Shown here piece by piece: positions 48,705 through 57,878 of a DNA stretch of 64,000 nt. The DNA is from Acinetobacter proteolyticus. GTDB taxonomy: Bacteria > Pseudomonadota > Gammaproteobacteria > Pseudomonadales > Moraxellaceae. Within the stretch, counting starts at the first letter, position 1; each line of letters starts with the position of its first letter. The notes beneath the pieces were generated by a model, which worked only from the letters and a program-made list of their open reading frames with translations, did no database searches and had not been told where the DNA came from. Location of the stretch: assembly GCF_000367945.1 (NCBI RefSeq), contig NZ_KB849179.1, positions 3,515,470 through 3,579,469 on the forward strand, in the 5' to 3' direction. The position numbers and the translations under genes were made by a program.

Positions 48705-49331
48705 ATGGCTCGTTATATTGGTCCAAAATGCAAACTCTCTCGCCGCGAAGGGACAGACCTGCAATTAAAATCTGGCGTTAAACCGTTTGACGTTAAGACT
48801 AAAAAACATGCTAAAGCTCCTGGCCAACATGGCGGAGCTCGTGGTAGCAAACAATCAGAGTACTCACTACAATTACGTGAAAAACAAAAAGTACGTCGTA
48901 TGTACGGTGTGTTAGAGCGTCAATTTAGTAACTACTACAAAGAAGCTGCTCGTGTGAAAGGCGCAACAGGTGAAAACTTGTTGAAATTGCTTGAAAGCCG
49001 TCTTGATAACGTTGTTTATCGCATGGGTTTTGGTTCTACACGTGCAGAAGCTCGTCAGTTAGTATCTCACCGTAGCATCACTTTGAACGGTCGTCGTGTT
49101 AACATTGCATCTATCCAAGTTAAAGCTGGTGATGTAATTGCAGTACACGAAGGCGCTAAACAACAATTACGTATTAAAAACGCAATTGAATTAGCTGCTC
49201 AACGTGGTATCCCTGCTTGGATGGAAATTGACCATTCTAAGTTAGAAGGTACGTTTAAAGCTGCACCAGATCGTTCTGATTTACCTGCTGAAATCAACGA
49301 AAGCTTGATTGTAGAATTGTATTCTAAATAA
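48705..49331 (+). CDS. rpsD: 30S ribosomal protein S4
   Basis: A 208-residue primary 16S-binding protein with the S4 RNA-binding domain ([20 protein letters not shown]). In E. coli it represses the alpha operon. There is no N-terminal zinc-finger cysteine set. Confidence 0.98.
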   Translation: MARYIGPKCKLSRREGTDLQLKSGVKPFDVKTKKHAKAPGQHGGARGSKQSEYSLQLREKQKVRRMYGVLERQFSNYYKEAARVKGATGENLLKLLESRLDNVVYRMGFGSTRAEARQLVSHRSITLNGRRVNIASIQVKAGDVIAVHEGAKQQLRIKNAIELAAQRGIPAWMEIDHSKLEGTFKAAPDRSDLPAEINESLIVELYSK

Positions 49332-49349
49332 TCCTTGAGGTAGCAATAA

Positions 49350-50357
49350 ATGACGCGTACTGCAAACGAGTTTCTAACTCCGCAAGCGATCAAGGTCGAA
49401 GCGGTGAGCGGGACCTCGGCAAAAGTGATTCTGGAACCTTTAGAGCGTGGCTTTGGTCATACTCTAGGTAATGCTTTACGTCGCATTCTATTGTCTTCTT
49501 TACCTGGCGCTGCTGTGGTTGAAGTAGAAATAGAAGGTGTCGAGCACGAGTACAGTACTTTAGAAGGCTTGCAGCAGGACATCGTCGAGCTCTTGCTGAA
49601 CCTAAAAGGATTGTCTATTAAGCTGTTCGATCAAAATGAAGCATATTTGACATTAGAGAAACAAGGAGCGGGTGACGTAACTGCAGCTGACCTTCGTTTA
49701 CCTCATAATGTTGAAGTGGTTAACCCTGATCATTTAATCGGTACTTTGAGTTCTACAGGTTCATTAAAAATGCGCCTGAAAGTTGCTCAAGGTCGTGGTT
49801 ATGAAACATCTGACTCACGTTTCCCTGAAGGCGAAACACGTCCTGTAGGTCGTTTACAGTTAGATGCTTCTTATAGCCCAATCAAGCGTGTTTCATACAC
49901 AGTAGAAAATGCTCGTGTTGAACAACGTACCGATCTTGATAAGTTAGTGATCGATCTTGAGACTAACGGAACTGTTGATCCAGAAGAAGCAATCCGCAAA
50001 GCGGCAACAATCTTGCAACAACAAATTGCAATTTTTGTTGATCTTCAGAAAGATCAAACTCCAGTTGCTCAAGAACCTCGCGAAGAAGTTGACCCGATCT
50101 TGCTTCGTCCAGTAGATGATCTCGAGCTTACTGTTCGTTCTGCTAACTGTTTGAAGGCAGAAAATATTTACTACATTGGTGATCTTGTTCAACGTACTGA
50201 AGTTGAGTTGTTAAAAACTCCTAACTTAGGTAAAAAATCGTTAACAGAGATCAAAGATGTTTTGGCATCGAAAGGTTTACAACTCGGCATGCGTTTAGAG
50301 AACTGGCCACCAGCTAGTCTCCGTATGGATGACCGTTTTGCCTATCGTAGCCGTTAA
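49350..50357 (+). CDS. rpoA: RNA polymerase subunit alpha
   Basis: The 335-residue alpha subunit. The N-terminal domain ([20 protein letters not shown]) drives assembly of RNA polymerase; the C-terminal domain (from about residue 250, with [17 protein letters not shown] and [13 protein letters not shown]) binds UP elements and activators. Confidence 0.98.
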   Translation: MTRTANEFLTPQAIKVEAVSGTSAKVILEPLERGFGHTLGNALRRILLSSLPGAAVVEVEIEGVEHEYSTLEGLQQDIVELLLNLKGLSIKLFDQNEAYLTLEKQGAGDVTAADLRLPHNVEVVNPDHLIGTLSSTGSLKMRLKVAQGRGYETSDSRFPEGETRPVGRLQLDASYSPIKRVSYTVENARVEQRTDLDKLVIDLETNGTVDPEEAIRKAATILQQQIAIFVDLQKDQTPVAQEPREEVDPILLRPVDDLELTVRSANCLKAENIYYIGDLVQRTEVELLKTPNLGKKSLTEIKDVLASKGLQLGMRLENWPPASLRMDDRFAYRSR

Positions 50358-50375
50358 TTAAGTAGGACTATCACC

Positions 50376-50741
50376 ATGCGTCATCGTAATAGTGGTGTGA
50401 AATTAGGCCGTACAAGCAGCCATCGTAAGGCGTTGTTCCAAAATTTAACGAATGCTTTAGTTGAGCACGAGTTAATTAAAACAACTTTACCTAAAGCGAA
50501 AGAACTTCGCCGCGTTGCTGAGCCTTTAATCACTTTAGCTAAAAACGATACAGTAGCAAACCGTCGTTTAGCGTTTGCTCGTACTCGTTCTGCAGCAACT
50601 GTTGGTAAATTATTTACCGTTCTTGGCCCTCGTTACAAAGAACGTAACGGCGGCTATCTTCGTGTTCTTAAAGCGGGCTTCCGTGCAGGTGATGCTGCAC
50701 CGATGGCTTACGTTGAACTCGTTGACCGTGAAGTAAAATAA
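50376..50741 (+). CDS. rplQ: 50S ribosomal protein L17
   Basis: A 121-residue L17 with [20 protein letters not shown] at its start. It ends the ribosomal block and is followed by a strong terminator. Confidence 0.98.
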   Translation: MRHRNSGVKLGRTSSHRKALFQNLTNALVEHELIKTTLPKAKELRRVAEPLITLAKNDTVANRRLAFARTRSAATVGKLFTVLGPRYKERNGGYLRVLKAGFRAGDAAPMAYVELVDREVK

Positions 50742-50776
50742 TACTTCTACGTGTAGAACAGTCAGTTGTTCCAAAA

Positions 50777-50806
50777 AAGACCGGTGTAATAACCGGTCTT
50801 TTTTTA
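50777..50806 (+). terminator. intrinsic terminator of the alpha operon
   Basis: AAGACCGGT (50777-50785) pairs with ACCGGTCTT (50792-50800), followed by a long T run. Confidence 0.93.
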
Positions 50807-50900
50807 TTGTTTATTTTTAATTACTTTTGCACATAATTTTAGATTGAGTATTCTGCTAAATTATTAGATCGCTCGATTATAAAAATTTAAATAGACAAAT

Positions 50901-51398
50901 ATGTTAAATATTGAGATTAAAATTCTTGGTGTTAACGTGCTGAATGATTTTAGAGCAATCAGACTTTCAGCATTAGCAAAAGCCCCGGAAATGTTTGGTT
51001 CTACTTATAGTATAGAAGTAGTGAATCCATTAAGTTTTTTTGAGCGTTGCTTATCTAGTTCTACGATCTTTGGTGTTTATCACAAAGACAGAATTATTGG
51101 TTTAGCGACTTTAACCCGAGAGACGGCAACAAAGCTTTCTCATAAGGCTTATTTATCAAGCGTATTTATCGAACCTGAATTTCAAGGGCTAGGAATTGCA
51201 AATAGATTGCTTACAACTGTTATTGAACATAGTAAACAATATCTAGAACAAATTTTACTTATTGTCGCTGATGATAATCAGCCAGCAATTAAGCTTTATA
51301 AAAAGTTTGGCTTTCAAACTTATGGGGTAGAGTCAAAAGCATTAAAAAATAACGCAGAATATACGGATGAGATTTTGATGAAACTTTTTTTACCCTAA
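50901..51398 (+). CDS. GNAT-family N-acetyltransferase
   Basis: A 165-residue acetyltransferase with the acetyl-CoA binding motif A: SVFIEPEFQGLGIANRLL (the Q/RxxGxG/A core is QGLGIA), and AIKLYKKFGFQTYGVE near the end. Substrate unknown. The gene is AT-richer than the ribosomal block before it, has a poor ribosome binding site and stands alone, so it may be an accessory insertion. Confidence 0.88.
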   Translation: MLNIEIKILGVNVLNDFRAIRLSALAKAPEMFGSTYSIEVVNPLSFFERCLSSSTIFGVYHKDRIIGLATLTRETATKLSHKAYLSSVFIEPEFQGLGIANRLLTTVIEHSKQYLEQILLIVADDNQPAIKLYKKFGFQTYGVESKALKNNAEYTDEILMKLFLP

Positions 51399-51728
51399 AA
51401 CACATGTCTATCTTCTGTCTGATATCAAGTTATTCCGTGAAGCTGTTTACAGGGATATTTTCAAGTAATAGAGCTATTGCTTAAATATTTTCATACTTGA
51501 TTCTGAATGGGGTATCTCTTTAAGTATTTCATGACGATAGGTGACTTATCGTTTGAATAGCCCCCTGACAAAATAAATCCAAGCAAAAATCTCAGGTTTT
51601 TTTAGCCTTCAATTTCTTAAAGATGTCCCGAAGTGATATGAAAAAACCGATGAATGACCAAACTTGACATTGCGTATTGTCAAATTTGTGCTTTAATAAA
51701 GTCATGGTTTATACAGGGTATAAAAAAA
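51399..51728. other. 330-base intergenic region
   Basis: No supported gene. Apart from the inverted repeat at 51664-51683 near the monooxygenase start, I see only AT-rich sequence and a short CGATA/TATCG repeat at about 51535-51551. Confidence 0.5.
51664..51683. promoter_or_regulatory. inverted repeat upstream of the monooxygenase
   Basis: TTGACA (51664-51669) and TGTCAA (51678-51683) mirror each other around an 8-base centre, 46 bases before the ATG. The first arm is also a consensus -35 box, so a repressor bound here could block a promoter. Confidence 0.5.
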
Positions 51729-53219
51729 ATGGAAAAGCAAGTTGATGTATTAATTATTGGCGCAGGTATCTCTGGGATTGGGTTAGCTGTGCATCTCTCT
51801 AAGAACTGTCCACAACGTAAATTTGAAATCTTAGAACGTCGTGATAGTTTTGGCGGAACATGGGATTTATTCCGTTACCCTGGTATTCGTTCTGACTCAG
51901 ATATGTCAACCTTTGGTTTTAATTTTAAACCATGGGCAAAAGACAAAGTATTGGCCAGTGGTGCTGAGATCAAAGGTTATTTGAGCGATGTCATCAGTGA
52001 AAATCAGTTAAAAGATAAAATTCATTTTGGTCATCGTGTTCTTTCTGCAAACTACGATTCGGCAAAGAAAAAATGGGCTGTTGAAATCGAAGACAGTAAC
52101 AAGAAAAAGCAAACTTGGTCAGCAAACTTTGTGATGGGTTGTACCGGTTACTATAACTATGACCAAGGTTATGCACCGAAATTTCCAAAGCAAGAAGACT
52201 TTAAAGGTCAATTGATCCATCCACAACATTGGCCAGAGAACTTAGATTACACAGGCAAGAAAGTGGTGATTATTGGGAGTGGTGCCACTGCAATTACACT
52301 GGTTCCTTCAATGGTGAAAGGCGGTGCAGGGCATGTAACCATGTTACAGCGTTCTCCTTCTTATATTGCGACAATTCCCTCAATTGACTTTATTTATGAA
52401 AAAACCCGTAAATTTATGTCTGAAGAAACCGCATATAAATTTACCCGTGCACGTAACATCGGTATGCAACGTGGTATCTATGCATTGGCACAGAAATATC
52501 CAAAAACAGTGCGTCGCTTATTGTTGAAAGGCATTGAGTTACAGCTAAAAGGTAAAGTGGATATGAAACACTTTACGCCGAGCTATAATCCTTGGGATCA
52601 ACGTCTGTGTGTCGTGCCAGATGGCGATTTATTCAAGGCATTACGTGAAGGTCATGCCAATGTTGAAACTGATCAAATTGAAAAATTCACAGCGAATGGC
52701 ATTCAATTGAAATCAGGTAAACACCTTGAAGCAGACATCGTAATTTCAGCGACAGGTTTGGAAATCCAAATCTTGGGTGGTGTAAAAGGCACGATTGATG
52801 GTAAGCCAATGGATACTTCTCAGCACATGCTGTATCAAGGTGTGATGGTCAGTGATGTACCGAATATGGCGATGATCATTGGTTATATCAACGCGTCTTG
52901 GACCTTAAAGGTTGATATTGCAGCGGATTATATCTGTCGTTTGCTTAATCACATGGACAAAAATGGCTATGATGAAGTGATTGCACATGCTGATCCAGCA
53001 TTACGCGAACACGATACCATTATGGGCAAAATGTCTTCAGGTTATATCGCACGTGCGGCCAATGTGATGCCGAAACAAGGTAAAAAAGCACCGTGGAAAA
53101 TTACCAATAACTATCTTGCAGACCGTAAAGAATTGAAAGATGCATCATTCAGTGATGAGGTTTTACACTTCCATAAACGTGGTGAGCAAGTGAATCGTAA
53201 GCCAAAATTGGTATCGTAA
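51729..53219 (+). CDS. flavin-containing (Baeyer-Villiger type) monooxygenase
   Basis: A 496-residue FAD/NADPH monooxygenase. The FAD loop is IIGAGISGIGLA near the start, the NADPH loop IIGSGATAITL is in the middle, and FKGQLIHPQHWP matches the FxGxxxHxxxW/P fingerprint of class B flavoprotein monooxygenases. These oxidise ketones to esters or heteroatoms using oxygen. The ATG at 51729 is preferred; the open frame from 51654 precedes the FAD domain with unrelated residues. Substrate unknown. Confidence 0.9.
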   Translation: MEKQVDVLIIGAGISGIGLAVHLSKNCPQRKFEILERRDSFGGTWDLFRYPGIRSDSDMSTFGFNFKPWAKDKVLASGAEIKGYLSDVISENQLKDKIHFGHRVLSANYDSAKKKWAVEIEDSNKKKQTWSANFVMGCTGYYNYDQGYAPKFPKQEDFKGQLIHPQHWPENLDYTGKKVVIIGSGATAITLVPSMVKGGAGHVTMLQRSPSYIATIPSIDFIYEKTRKFMSEETAYKFTRARNIGMQRGIYALAQKYPKTVRRLLLKGIELQLKGKVDMKHFTPSYNPWDQRLCVVPDGDLFKALREGHANVETDQIEKFTANGIQLKSGKHLEADIVISATGLEIQILGGVKGTIDGKPMDTSQHMLYQGVMVSDVPNMAMIIGYINASWTLKVDIAADYICRLLNHMDKNGYDEVIAHADPALREHDTIMGKMSSGYIARAANVMPKQGKKAPWKITNNYLADRKELKDASFSDEVLHFHKRGEQVNRKPKLVS

Positions 53220-53239
53220 TTATCTCTTGAAATGATTTA

Positions 53240-53270
53240 AACCCTATGTTGATACATAGGGTTTTTTTAT
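53240..53270 (+). terminator. intrinsic terminator of the monooxygenase gene
   Basis: AACCCTATGT (53240-53249), TGAT loop, ACATAGGGTT (53254-53263), T run. Confidence 0.92.
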
Positions 53271-53343
53271 CTGTGCTAGGTTTTAATCAGATGAATATCG
53301 CGTATATTGAGCAGATTAGAAAATTTAGATTAGGGATAATTCG

Positions 53344-53844
53344 ATGAAACAATTACTCATCTTGGGGACGTTATTTTTCACTACATTGGCCTTTGCTGAT
53401 GAGGTCAAACAAAAACAAATCATTGCACAAAAACTGGTATCTGTTGATGGGACAGAGCAAGGTTTGCAAAACACCGATAAGATGATTTTAGAACAAATAC
53501 GTATGCGTTTGCCCAAAGATCTGCCTGAAAGCTTTTATACTGATTTAAGCAAGAATTTGAATAGTGAACAGCGTAAGCAATTTATTGTGCAGCGCTATGC
53601 GGAGAGCTTTAGTGAAAAAGAATTACAGGCGGCGTTGAACTTCTATCAATCTGCCGAAGGCAAGGCATGGGCAAAGAAAGCCAGTGATGTGGGCAGTGAA
53701 GTCGCACATTTCACTACGCAAAATGCCCGTACCGCGTTGAATACCACCATGCAACAACATATTGATCATCCAACTGTTAAGCAACTGATGGCAAGGATGA
53801 ATCCACAGCCTGTTCCAGCAGTTGAAAAGAAAGAGCAGAAATAA
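53344..53844 (+). CDS. exported DUF2059 protein
   Basis: A 166-residue periplasmic protein. The signal peptide MKQLLILGTLFFTTLAFA is cleaved before DEVKQ. The DUF2059 region is visible at about 90-125 (QRYAESFSEKELQAALNFYQ then SAEGKAW). The function of the family is unknown. The terminator after it also serves the convergent acyl-CoA dehydrogenase gene. Confidence 0.85.
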   Translation: MKQLLILGTLFFTTLAFADEVKQKQIIAQKLVSVDGTEQGLQNTDKMILEQIRMRLPKDLPESFYTDLSKNLNSEQRKQFIVQRYAESFSEKELQAALNFYQSAEGKAWAKKASDVGSEVAHFTTQNARTALNTTMQQHIDHPTVKQLMARMNPQPVPAVEKKEQK

Positions 53845-53875
53845 AAAAGATCGTGCATTCTGCACGATCTTTTTT
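53843..53875. terminator. bidirectional intrinsic terminator
   Basis: AAAGATCGTGCA pairs with TGCACGATCTTT around a 3-base loop, flanked by A and T runs, between convergent genes. Confidence 0.92.
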
Positions 53876-53888
53876 ATGGTTGGAGAGA

Positions 53889-55061
53889 TTAGAGCGTACG
53901 TGAAATCAGTTCTTTCATGATTTCATTGGTGCCCGCATAGATACGATTGGCACGGTTATCGATATAAGCACGTGCAATTGGATATTCCAACATATAACCA
54001 TAACCACCATGCAATTGTAGGCAATCATCAACCACTTTTGAGAACATGTCTGAAATCTTGTATTTGGCTGCGGCTGCGGCATCCACACCTAAACTTTCTT
54101 CGAGTTGGAGTTCCATACAACGATCGAGATAGGTGCGGCAAAAATCAATCTCAGTACGTAATTCTGCCAACTTAAAGCGGGTATTCTGGAAGGTACTAAT
54201 GGCTTTGCCAAAGGCTTTACGATCTTTGGTGTATTGTACAGTATGAGCAAAGGCCGCTTCTGCGCCTGCTTGGCAGATAATTGCCACTAACATGCGCTCC
54301 CACGCCAATTCTTTCATCAGCATGATAAAGCCCATACCTTCCATGCCTAATAGGTTTTCTTTCGGGACACGGACATTATCAAAGAACAATTCGCAGGTAT
54401 CTTGGCCTTTCATCCCAATTTTGTTCAGTGGTTTACCTTTGCTAAAACCTGCACGATCTGCTTCGACAATCAGTAAGGATAAATTGGCTGAACCTTTTTC
54501 ATTGTTACCTGTCTTACACACCACAATGGCCATATCGCAGAGATAACCATTGGTAATGAAGATTTTTGAACCATTAATGACATATTCATCGCCATCCAGT
54601 ACCGCAGTAGTACGAACAGCTTGTAAGTCAGAACCTGTACCTGGTTCAGTCATGGCAATCGCAGTGACTGCTTCGCCTGTGGCCATTTTCGGTAACCACT
54701 GTTGTTTCTGTGCTTCATTACCAAAGTTATTGATGTAATTGGCAACGATGTCTGAATGCAGAGAGAAACCCGTGCTTGAATCCATGGCATAAGCTTGCTC
54801 TTCGATCAGAATCATACTGTAAAGACGGTCCACGCCGGAACCACCGTATTGCTCTGGCATGGTGGTACACAGTAAGCCAAGTTCACCGGCTTTATTCCAT
54901 AAGTCACGATCAACATGCTGTTGTTTCTCATATTTTTCAATATTCGGAACCACTTCTTTTTCATAGAATTTACGCACGGTTTCGCGGAATGCTTCGTGGT
55001 CTGAAGTAAACAGTTTGCGTGGCAGCATGTTTGGAACTGGACGAATAGCACCTGATTGCAT
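53889..55061 (-). CDS. acyl-CoA dehydrogenase
   Basis: A 390-residue ACAD of standard size. Signatures: AIAMTEPGTGSDLQAVRTTA in the beta domain, and the C-terminal LQLHGGYGYMLEYPIARAY then GTNEIMKELISR with the catalytic Glu region of long-chain/isovaleryl-type members. It introduces a double bond into an acyl-CoA and reduces ETF. Substrate chain length cannot be told. Confidence 0.94.
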   Translation of the reverse strand: MQSGAIRPVPNMLPRKLFTSDHEAFRETVRKFYEKEVVPNIEKYEKQQHVDRDLWNKAGELGLLCTTMPEQYGGSGVDRLYSMILIEEQAYAMDSSTGFSLHSDIVANYINNFGNEAQKQQWLPKMATGEAVTAIAMTEPGTGSDLQAVRTTAVLDGDEYVINGSKIFITNGYLCDMAIVVCKTGNNEKGSANLSLLIVEADRAGFSKGKPLNKIGMKGQDTCELFFDNVRVPKENLLGMEGMGFIMLMKELAWERMLVAIICQAGAEAAFAHTVQYTKDRKAFGKAISTFQNTRFKLAELRTEIDFCRTYLDRCMELQLEESLGVDAAAAAKYKISDMFSKVVDDCLQLHGGYGYMLEYPIARAYIDNRANRIYAGTNEIMKELISRTL

Positions 55062-55249
55062 TTGTTATTTTTCCCTAGTGTATTGAATTTAAATCATCTT
55101 GATCACCATACAAGAAATTGAAAATAGTGAACAATGTGATCAATGCTCAATTTGCTTGATGTATTTGGTCACTTGAGAAAAAACGCTGCGAACTTAGAGG
55201 GGGATCGGGTACACTAGCAATCAAATTGTTAGCCAGTATGGAACCAATG

Positions 55250-55507
55250 ATGTCTGATGAAATGACACTGGAAGAGCGTAAGGTTGTATATCGTGCCCGT
55301 CGTGGTTTAAAAGAAATCGATGTGTATTTCGACCCGTACGTTAAAAACTACTATTTAACTGCTGATGCTGCTGAAAAAGCCTTATTTGCCGAGCTCGTCG
55401 ATCAAGAAGACCCAGATTTATTGGATTGGTTTATGGAAGTGGGTGAGCCACCGCGTATTGAGTTAAAAGAGTTTATTCTCAAACTCAAACATTATGTGCA
55501 TGGCTAA
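55250..55507 (+). CDS. sdhE: succinate dehydrogenase flavinylation factor SdhE
   Basis: SdhE helps insert covalent FAD into SdhA and FrdA. The protein shows the conserved RARRGLKEIDVYFDPYV with the RGxxE motif and ends YVHG. The frame is open from a TTG at 55226 with in-frame ATGs at 55238, 55247 and 55250; the last gives an 85-residue protein of normal length with GGA six bases upstream. It overlaps the next gene by 8 bases. Confidence 0.93.
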   Translation: MSDEMTLEERKVVYRARRGLKEIDVYFDPYVKNYYLTADAAEKALFAELVDQEDPDLLDWFMEVGEPPRIELKEFILKLKHYVHG

Positions 55508-55889
55508 TTCTGCTTTTGAGTTGCAATACAGTCGTTTTGCGCTTGTACTGCAACTCTTGTTGTTTCTCTTTATTGTGGGCTTAGTTTATTCATTAGTTAC
55601 ATTTTGGTGGTGGTTACTGAGCTTTGCGATGATGACCATCGCATGGTTATCGTTTTTGCGGCAACCCCAAATTAGGCGTTTTGAATACTTAGATCACCAA
55701 GACTGTTCATTCGAATTTTCTGATCCGACCTTGAAAATTCAGCGTAGACAGATTGTCAAAATATTGGATCACCAGCTCTATATTGCCCTCTATTTTTCTC
55801 ATAAAAAGCATAAACCCTGCATTATTTGGTGGGATCAATTGTCACATTCGCAATGGAAAAAGCTAAAAGTACATGCAAAACTAAGCTGA
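55500..55889 (+). CDS. YgfX/CptA-like small membrane protein
   Basis: A 129-residue protein with two membrane segments (about residues 15-33 and 36-54) and a cytoplasmic tail ending in a Lys-rich WKKLKVHAKLS. It starts within the end of sdhE, the same arrangement as sdhE-ygfX in E. coli, where YgfX (CptA) was reported as a toxin-like regulator of division. Sequence similarity is modest by eye; the call rests mainly on position, size and topology. Confidence 0.75.
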   Translation: MANSAFELQYSRFALVLQLLLFLFIVGLVYSLVTFWWWLLSFAMMTIAWLSFLRQPQIRRFEYLDHQDCSFEFSDPTLKIQRRQIVKILDHQLYIALYFSHKKHKPCIIWWDQLSHSQWKKLKVHAKLS

Positions 55890-56013
55890 TTGTTTGACAA
55901 TTCTACAACTGTATAAAATTAATAAAAATATAAATTTCAATATTTTAATGTTTTTTGGTTATCATTTTTCTTAAATTGTTAGATTAAATGCTCTAAAAAA
56001 TCGTGAAAATTAT

Positions 56014-56028
56014 GATTGTCAGACAATC
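56014..56028. promoter_or_regulatory. perfect 15-base palindrome
   Basis: GATTGTC, A, GACAATC: a perfect 7-1-7 inverted repeat 69 bases before the first micro-membrane protein. A transcription-factor site is inferred. Confidence 0.5.
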
Positions 56029-56096
56029 TGGCGATCAAGTCAGATTTATTTTCGTTAAAGTACAAACACCAACGTAAAGGGTGGTGGAGGTCCTAA

Positions 56097-56303
56097 ATGG
56101 AAATTCCAACATGGTCGTTTCTGGTGATCGCAATTATTTTTGCGATTGTAGTAGGAAGAGCAGGAACTTTACTCAGGGAATATCTTGAATCACGTCAACC
56201 CCAAGTTGCAGTGACCAAGAGAAAGAGATTGAAAGTGTCGTCAATATATCACTCTCCCGTGAATATCGATGATGAACGCCAATCTAGTATCTACCAAAAG
56301 TAG
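56097..56303 (+). CDS. micro-membrane protein, copy 1
   Basis: A 68-residue protein after a strong GGTGGAGGT ribosome binding site. Residues 1-33 hold one membrane helix and an amphipathic end (MEIPTWSFLVIAIIFAIVVG then RAGTLLREYLE), followed by a basic, probably cytoplasmic tail (VTKRKRLKV). It is a clear paralogue of the 33-residue protein that follows. I do not recognise the family. Confidence 0.75.
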   Translation: MEIPTWSFLVIAIIFAIVVGRAGTLLREYLESRQPQVAVTKRKRLKVSSIYHSPVNIDDERQSSIYQK

Positions 56304-56326
56304 ATACACAAGTGTAGGAGGTCTCT

Positions 56327-56428
56327 ATGGAGATTTCAATGTGGATGTTTCTAGTAATTGCAATCGTTATGGCGATCGTAGTAGGAAGAGCTGGAACATT
56401 ACTCAAGGATTATTTTCAACAAAACTAA
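56327..56428 (+). CDS. micro-membrane protein, copy 2
   Basis: A 33-residue protein after TAGGAGG. It consists of one membrane helix plus a short end (MEISMWMFLVIAIVMAIVVG then RAGTLLKDYFQQN). It matches the first 30 residues of copy 1 at about two thirds of positions, including an identical VVGRAGTLL, and lies 23 bases after it. Both carry their own strong ribosome binding site and many differences are synonymous, which argues for real translation. Confidence 0.75.
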   Translation: MEISMWMFLVIAIVMAIVVGRAGTLLKDYFQQN

Positions 56429-56461
56429 AATATAAAGAGTTTCACGATTTTACCAGTTAAT

Positions 56462-56502
56462 AAGTAGCATGTGCTGAACCGTCGCAATGCTACTTTTTTT
56501 TG
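56462..56502 (+). terminator. intrinsic terminator after the micro-membrane genes
   Basis: AAGTAGCAT (56462-56470) pairs with ATGCTACTT (56487-56495), 16-base loop, then T run. Confidence 0.85.
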
Positions 56503-56662
56503 CCTGAAATTTCTGTTACCCCGCCCAAGTGTCAATTCATTCCTTTGTGATTTGTGTCAAAATGTCCAGGTTAAAATTAGAGCAATTACTCTTTAATTCA
56601 GGTTTTGCATCTGATAATGTACAGCTAAAAGGAAAAAACAAATTATTAGAGGGACAGGAAGT

Positions 56663-57802
56663 ATGTCTAAACTCCAGAAAATTGGACAAGGTGTGGCGGT
56701 TGCTGTATTGACAACATCGATGCTATCAGGATGTTCATATGTGATTAAAACAGGTGCCAATGTGGCACTTGGTTTTGGTGAAAACCATATTGTTCCACCA
56801 ATTTTGGCGATGGATGATGCTGAAATGGTGTGTAACTCAGGCAATGCTTTAACCCCTGCTGTGATGTCCACCAAAGATATGGGGGCTGATCCGACCCGTA
56901 TGGCTGTGTTACTTTATACTGCTGCCGGTGTTTGTGCTGAAAACCAAGCCTTGGAAGCCGAATTACGTTATCTACGTGCCTCTAAAGCCGGTCAGGTTTC
57001 AGAAGCACAAGATGCTCGTATTGAACAGAAACGTTGGGCAGGGATTGCAGCTGAGCGTCAATATGCAGGCTATCAACTTTTTGCCAATCGTTGGGAAACT
57101 AAATACAAATATAAGTTAGGCGACTCATGCCCAACCATGCGTAATGATCTAGACCAAACCGTTTATTTACTTGGTATGGTGAGTGGTTTACAAGCCATGA
57201 CCAACGATATTAACTCGGGTGGTGCGATCAATGTACCTAAAGATATTGCAGGTATTGTTGAACGTGGTATGGCGTGTTTAGACAATGAAAAATTCTGGGG
57301 TGCGCCAATGGCAACCCGCGCGGTCATTTGGACCTTATTACCAGGCGCAGGTGACGGTAAACCTGAACCTTATGCCACCATGAAGCAATCTATGGCCATT
57401 GGTGAGAAGAAGGGTGTTCGTTTAGCACATGCACTCTATGCAGTTGCTGCACAAGCCAGTGGTGATGATGCCAAACTCCGTGATGCTTTCCGCTCATATG
57501 CTGCAGCAACAGGTGAAGATAAACCTGCAAATCCACAGTTCAGATTGATTGATAAAATGGCCGGTTTGATGGTTCGTGGTATCGCAGATCGTTATTGGAC
57601 TGAAAATACCGGTGTTAGAGCGAGCGATGAAGGCTTAACCACATTCTGGGATGACAAACAAGAAAGCTCGGCAGAGTTAGACTCATTGTTTGATGGCGGT
57701 GGTGACGGAGCTCCTGCGCAGGATCAAGCTGCCCCAGCACAAGACCAAGCCGCCCCAGCACAGGAAGAAACTGCGCCAGCACAAGAAACACCAGCTGAGT
57801 AA
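56663..57802 (+). CDS. lipoprotein, possibly TRAP-associated (TatT-like)
   Basis: A 379-residue lipoprotein: signal ending LSGC with Cys24 as the anchor, then a largely helical body (EAELRYLRASKAGQ, AAERQYAGYQLFANRW) and a C-terminal low-complexity tail with repeats of APAQDQA. It lies upstream of a rhombosortase and two TRAP-type permeases in the same direction. Helical TPR-like lipoproteins (TatT) accompany some TRAP transporters; that role here is inferred from position and helical content only. Confidence 0.7.
   Translation: MSKLQKIGQGVAVAVLTTSMLSGCSYVIKTGANVALGFGENHIVPPILAMDDAEMVCNSGNALTPAVMSTKDMGADPTRMAVLLYTAAGVCAENQALEAELRYLRASKAGQVSEAQDARIEQKRWAGIAAERQYAGYQLFANRWETKYKYKLGDSCPTMRNDLDQTVYLLGMVSGLQAMTNDINSGGAINVPKDIAGIVERGMACLDNEKFWGAPMATRAVIWTLLPGAGDGKPEPYATMKQSMAIGEKKGVRLAHALYAVAAQASGDDAKLRDAFRSYAAATGEDKPANPQFRLIDKMAGLMVRGIADRYWTENTGVRASDEGLTTFWDDKQESSAELDSLFDGGGDGAPAQDQAAPAQDQAAPAQEETAPAQETPAE
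57711..57800 (+). repeat. short coding repeats at the lipoprotein C-terminus
   Basis: About four 21-base units encoding APAQDQA or close variants (APAQEET, APAQETP). Likely a flexible tail in the periplasm. Confidence 0.8.
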
Positions 57803-57814
57803 CCTGAATTAAAC

Positions 57815-57860
57815 GACCTTTTACGGGTGAAACATCTAAACTTGTAAAAGGTCTGTTTTT
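57815..57860 (+). terminator. intrinsic terminator of the lipoprotein gene
   Basis: GACCTTTTAC (57815-57824) pairs with GTAAAAGGTC (57844-57853), then T-rich sequence. It separates the lipoprotein gene from the rhombosortase. Confidence 0.8.
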
Positions 57861-57878
57861 TGAAGAGGTAAATGCTAG

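Noticed and set aside
56269-56460. 63-codon frame overlapping the second micro-membrane gene
   Set aside because: It is in another frame, lacks a ribosome binding site, and the paralogous 33-residue frame explains the conservation.
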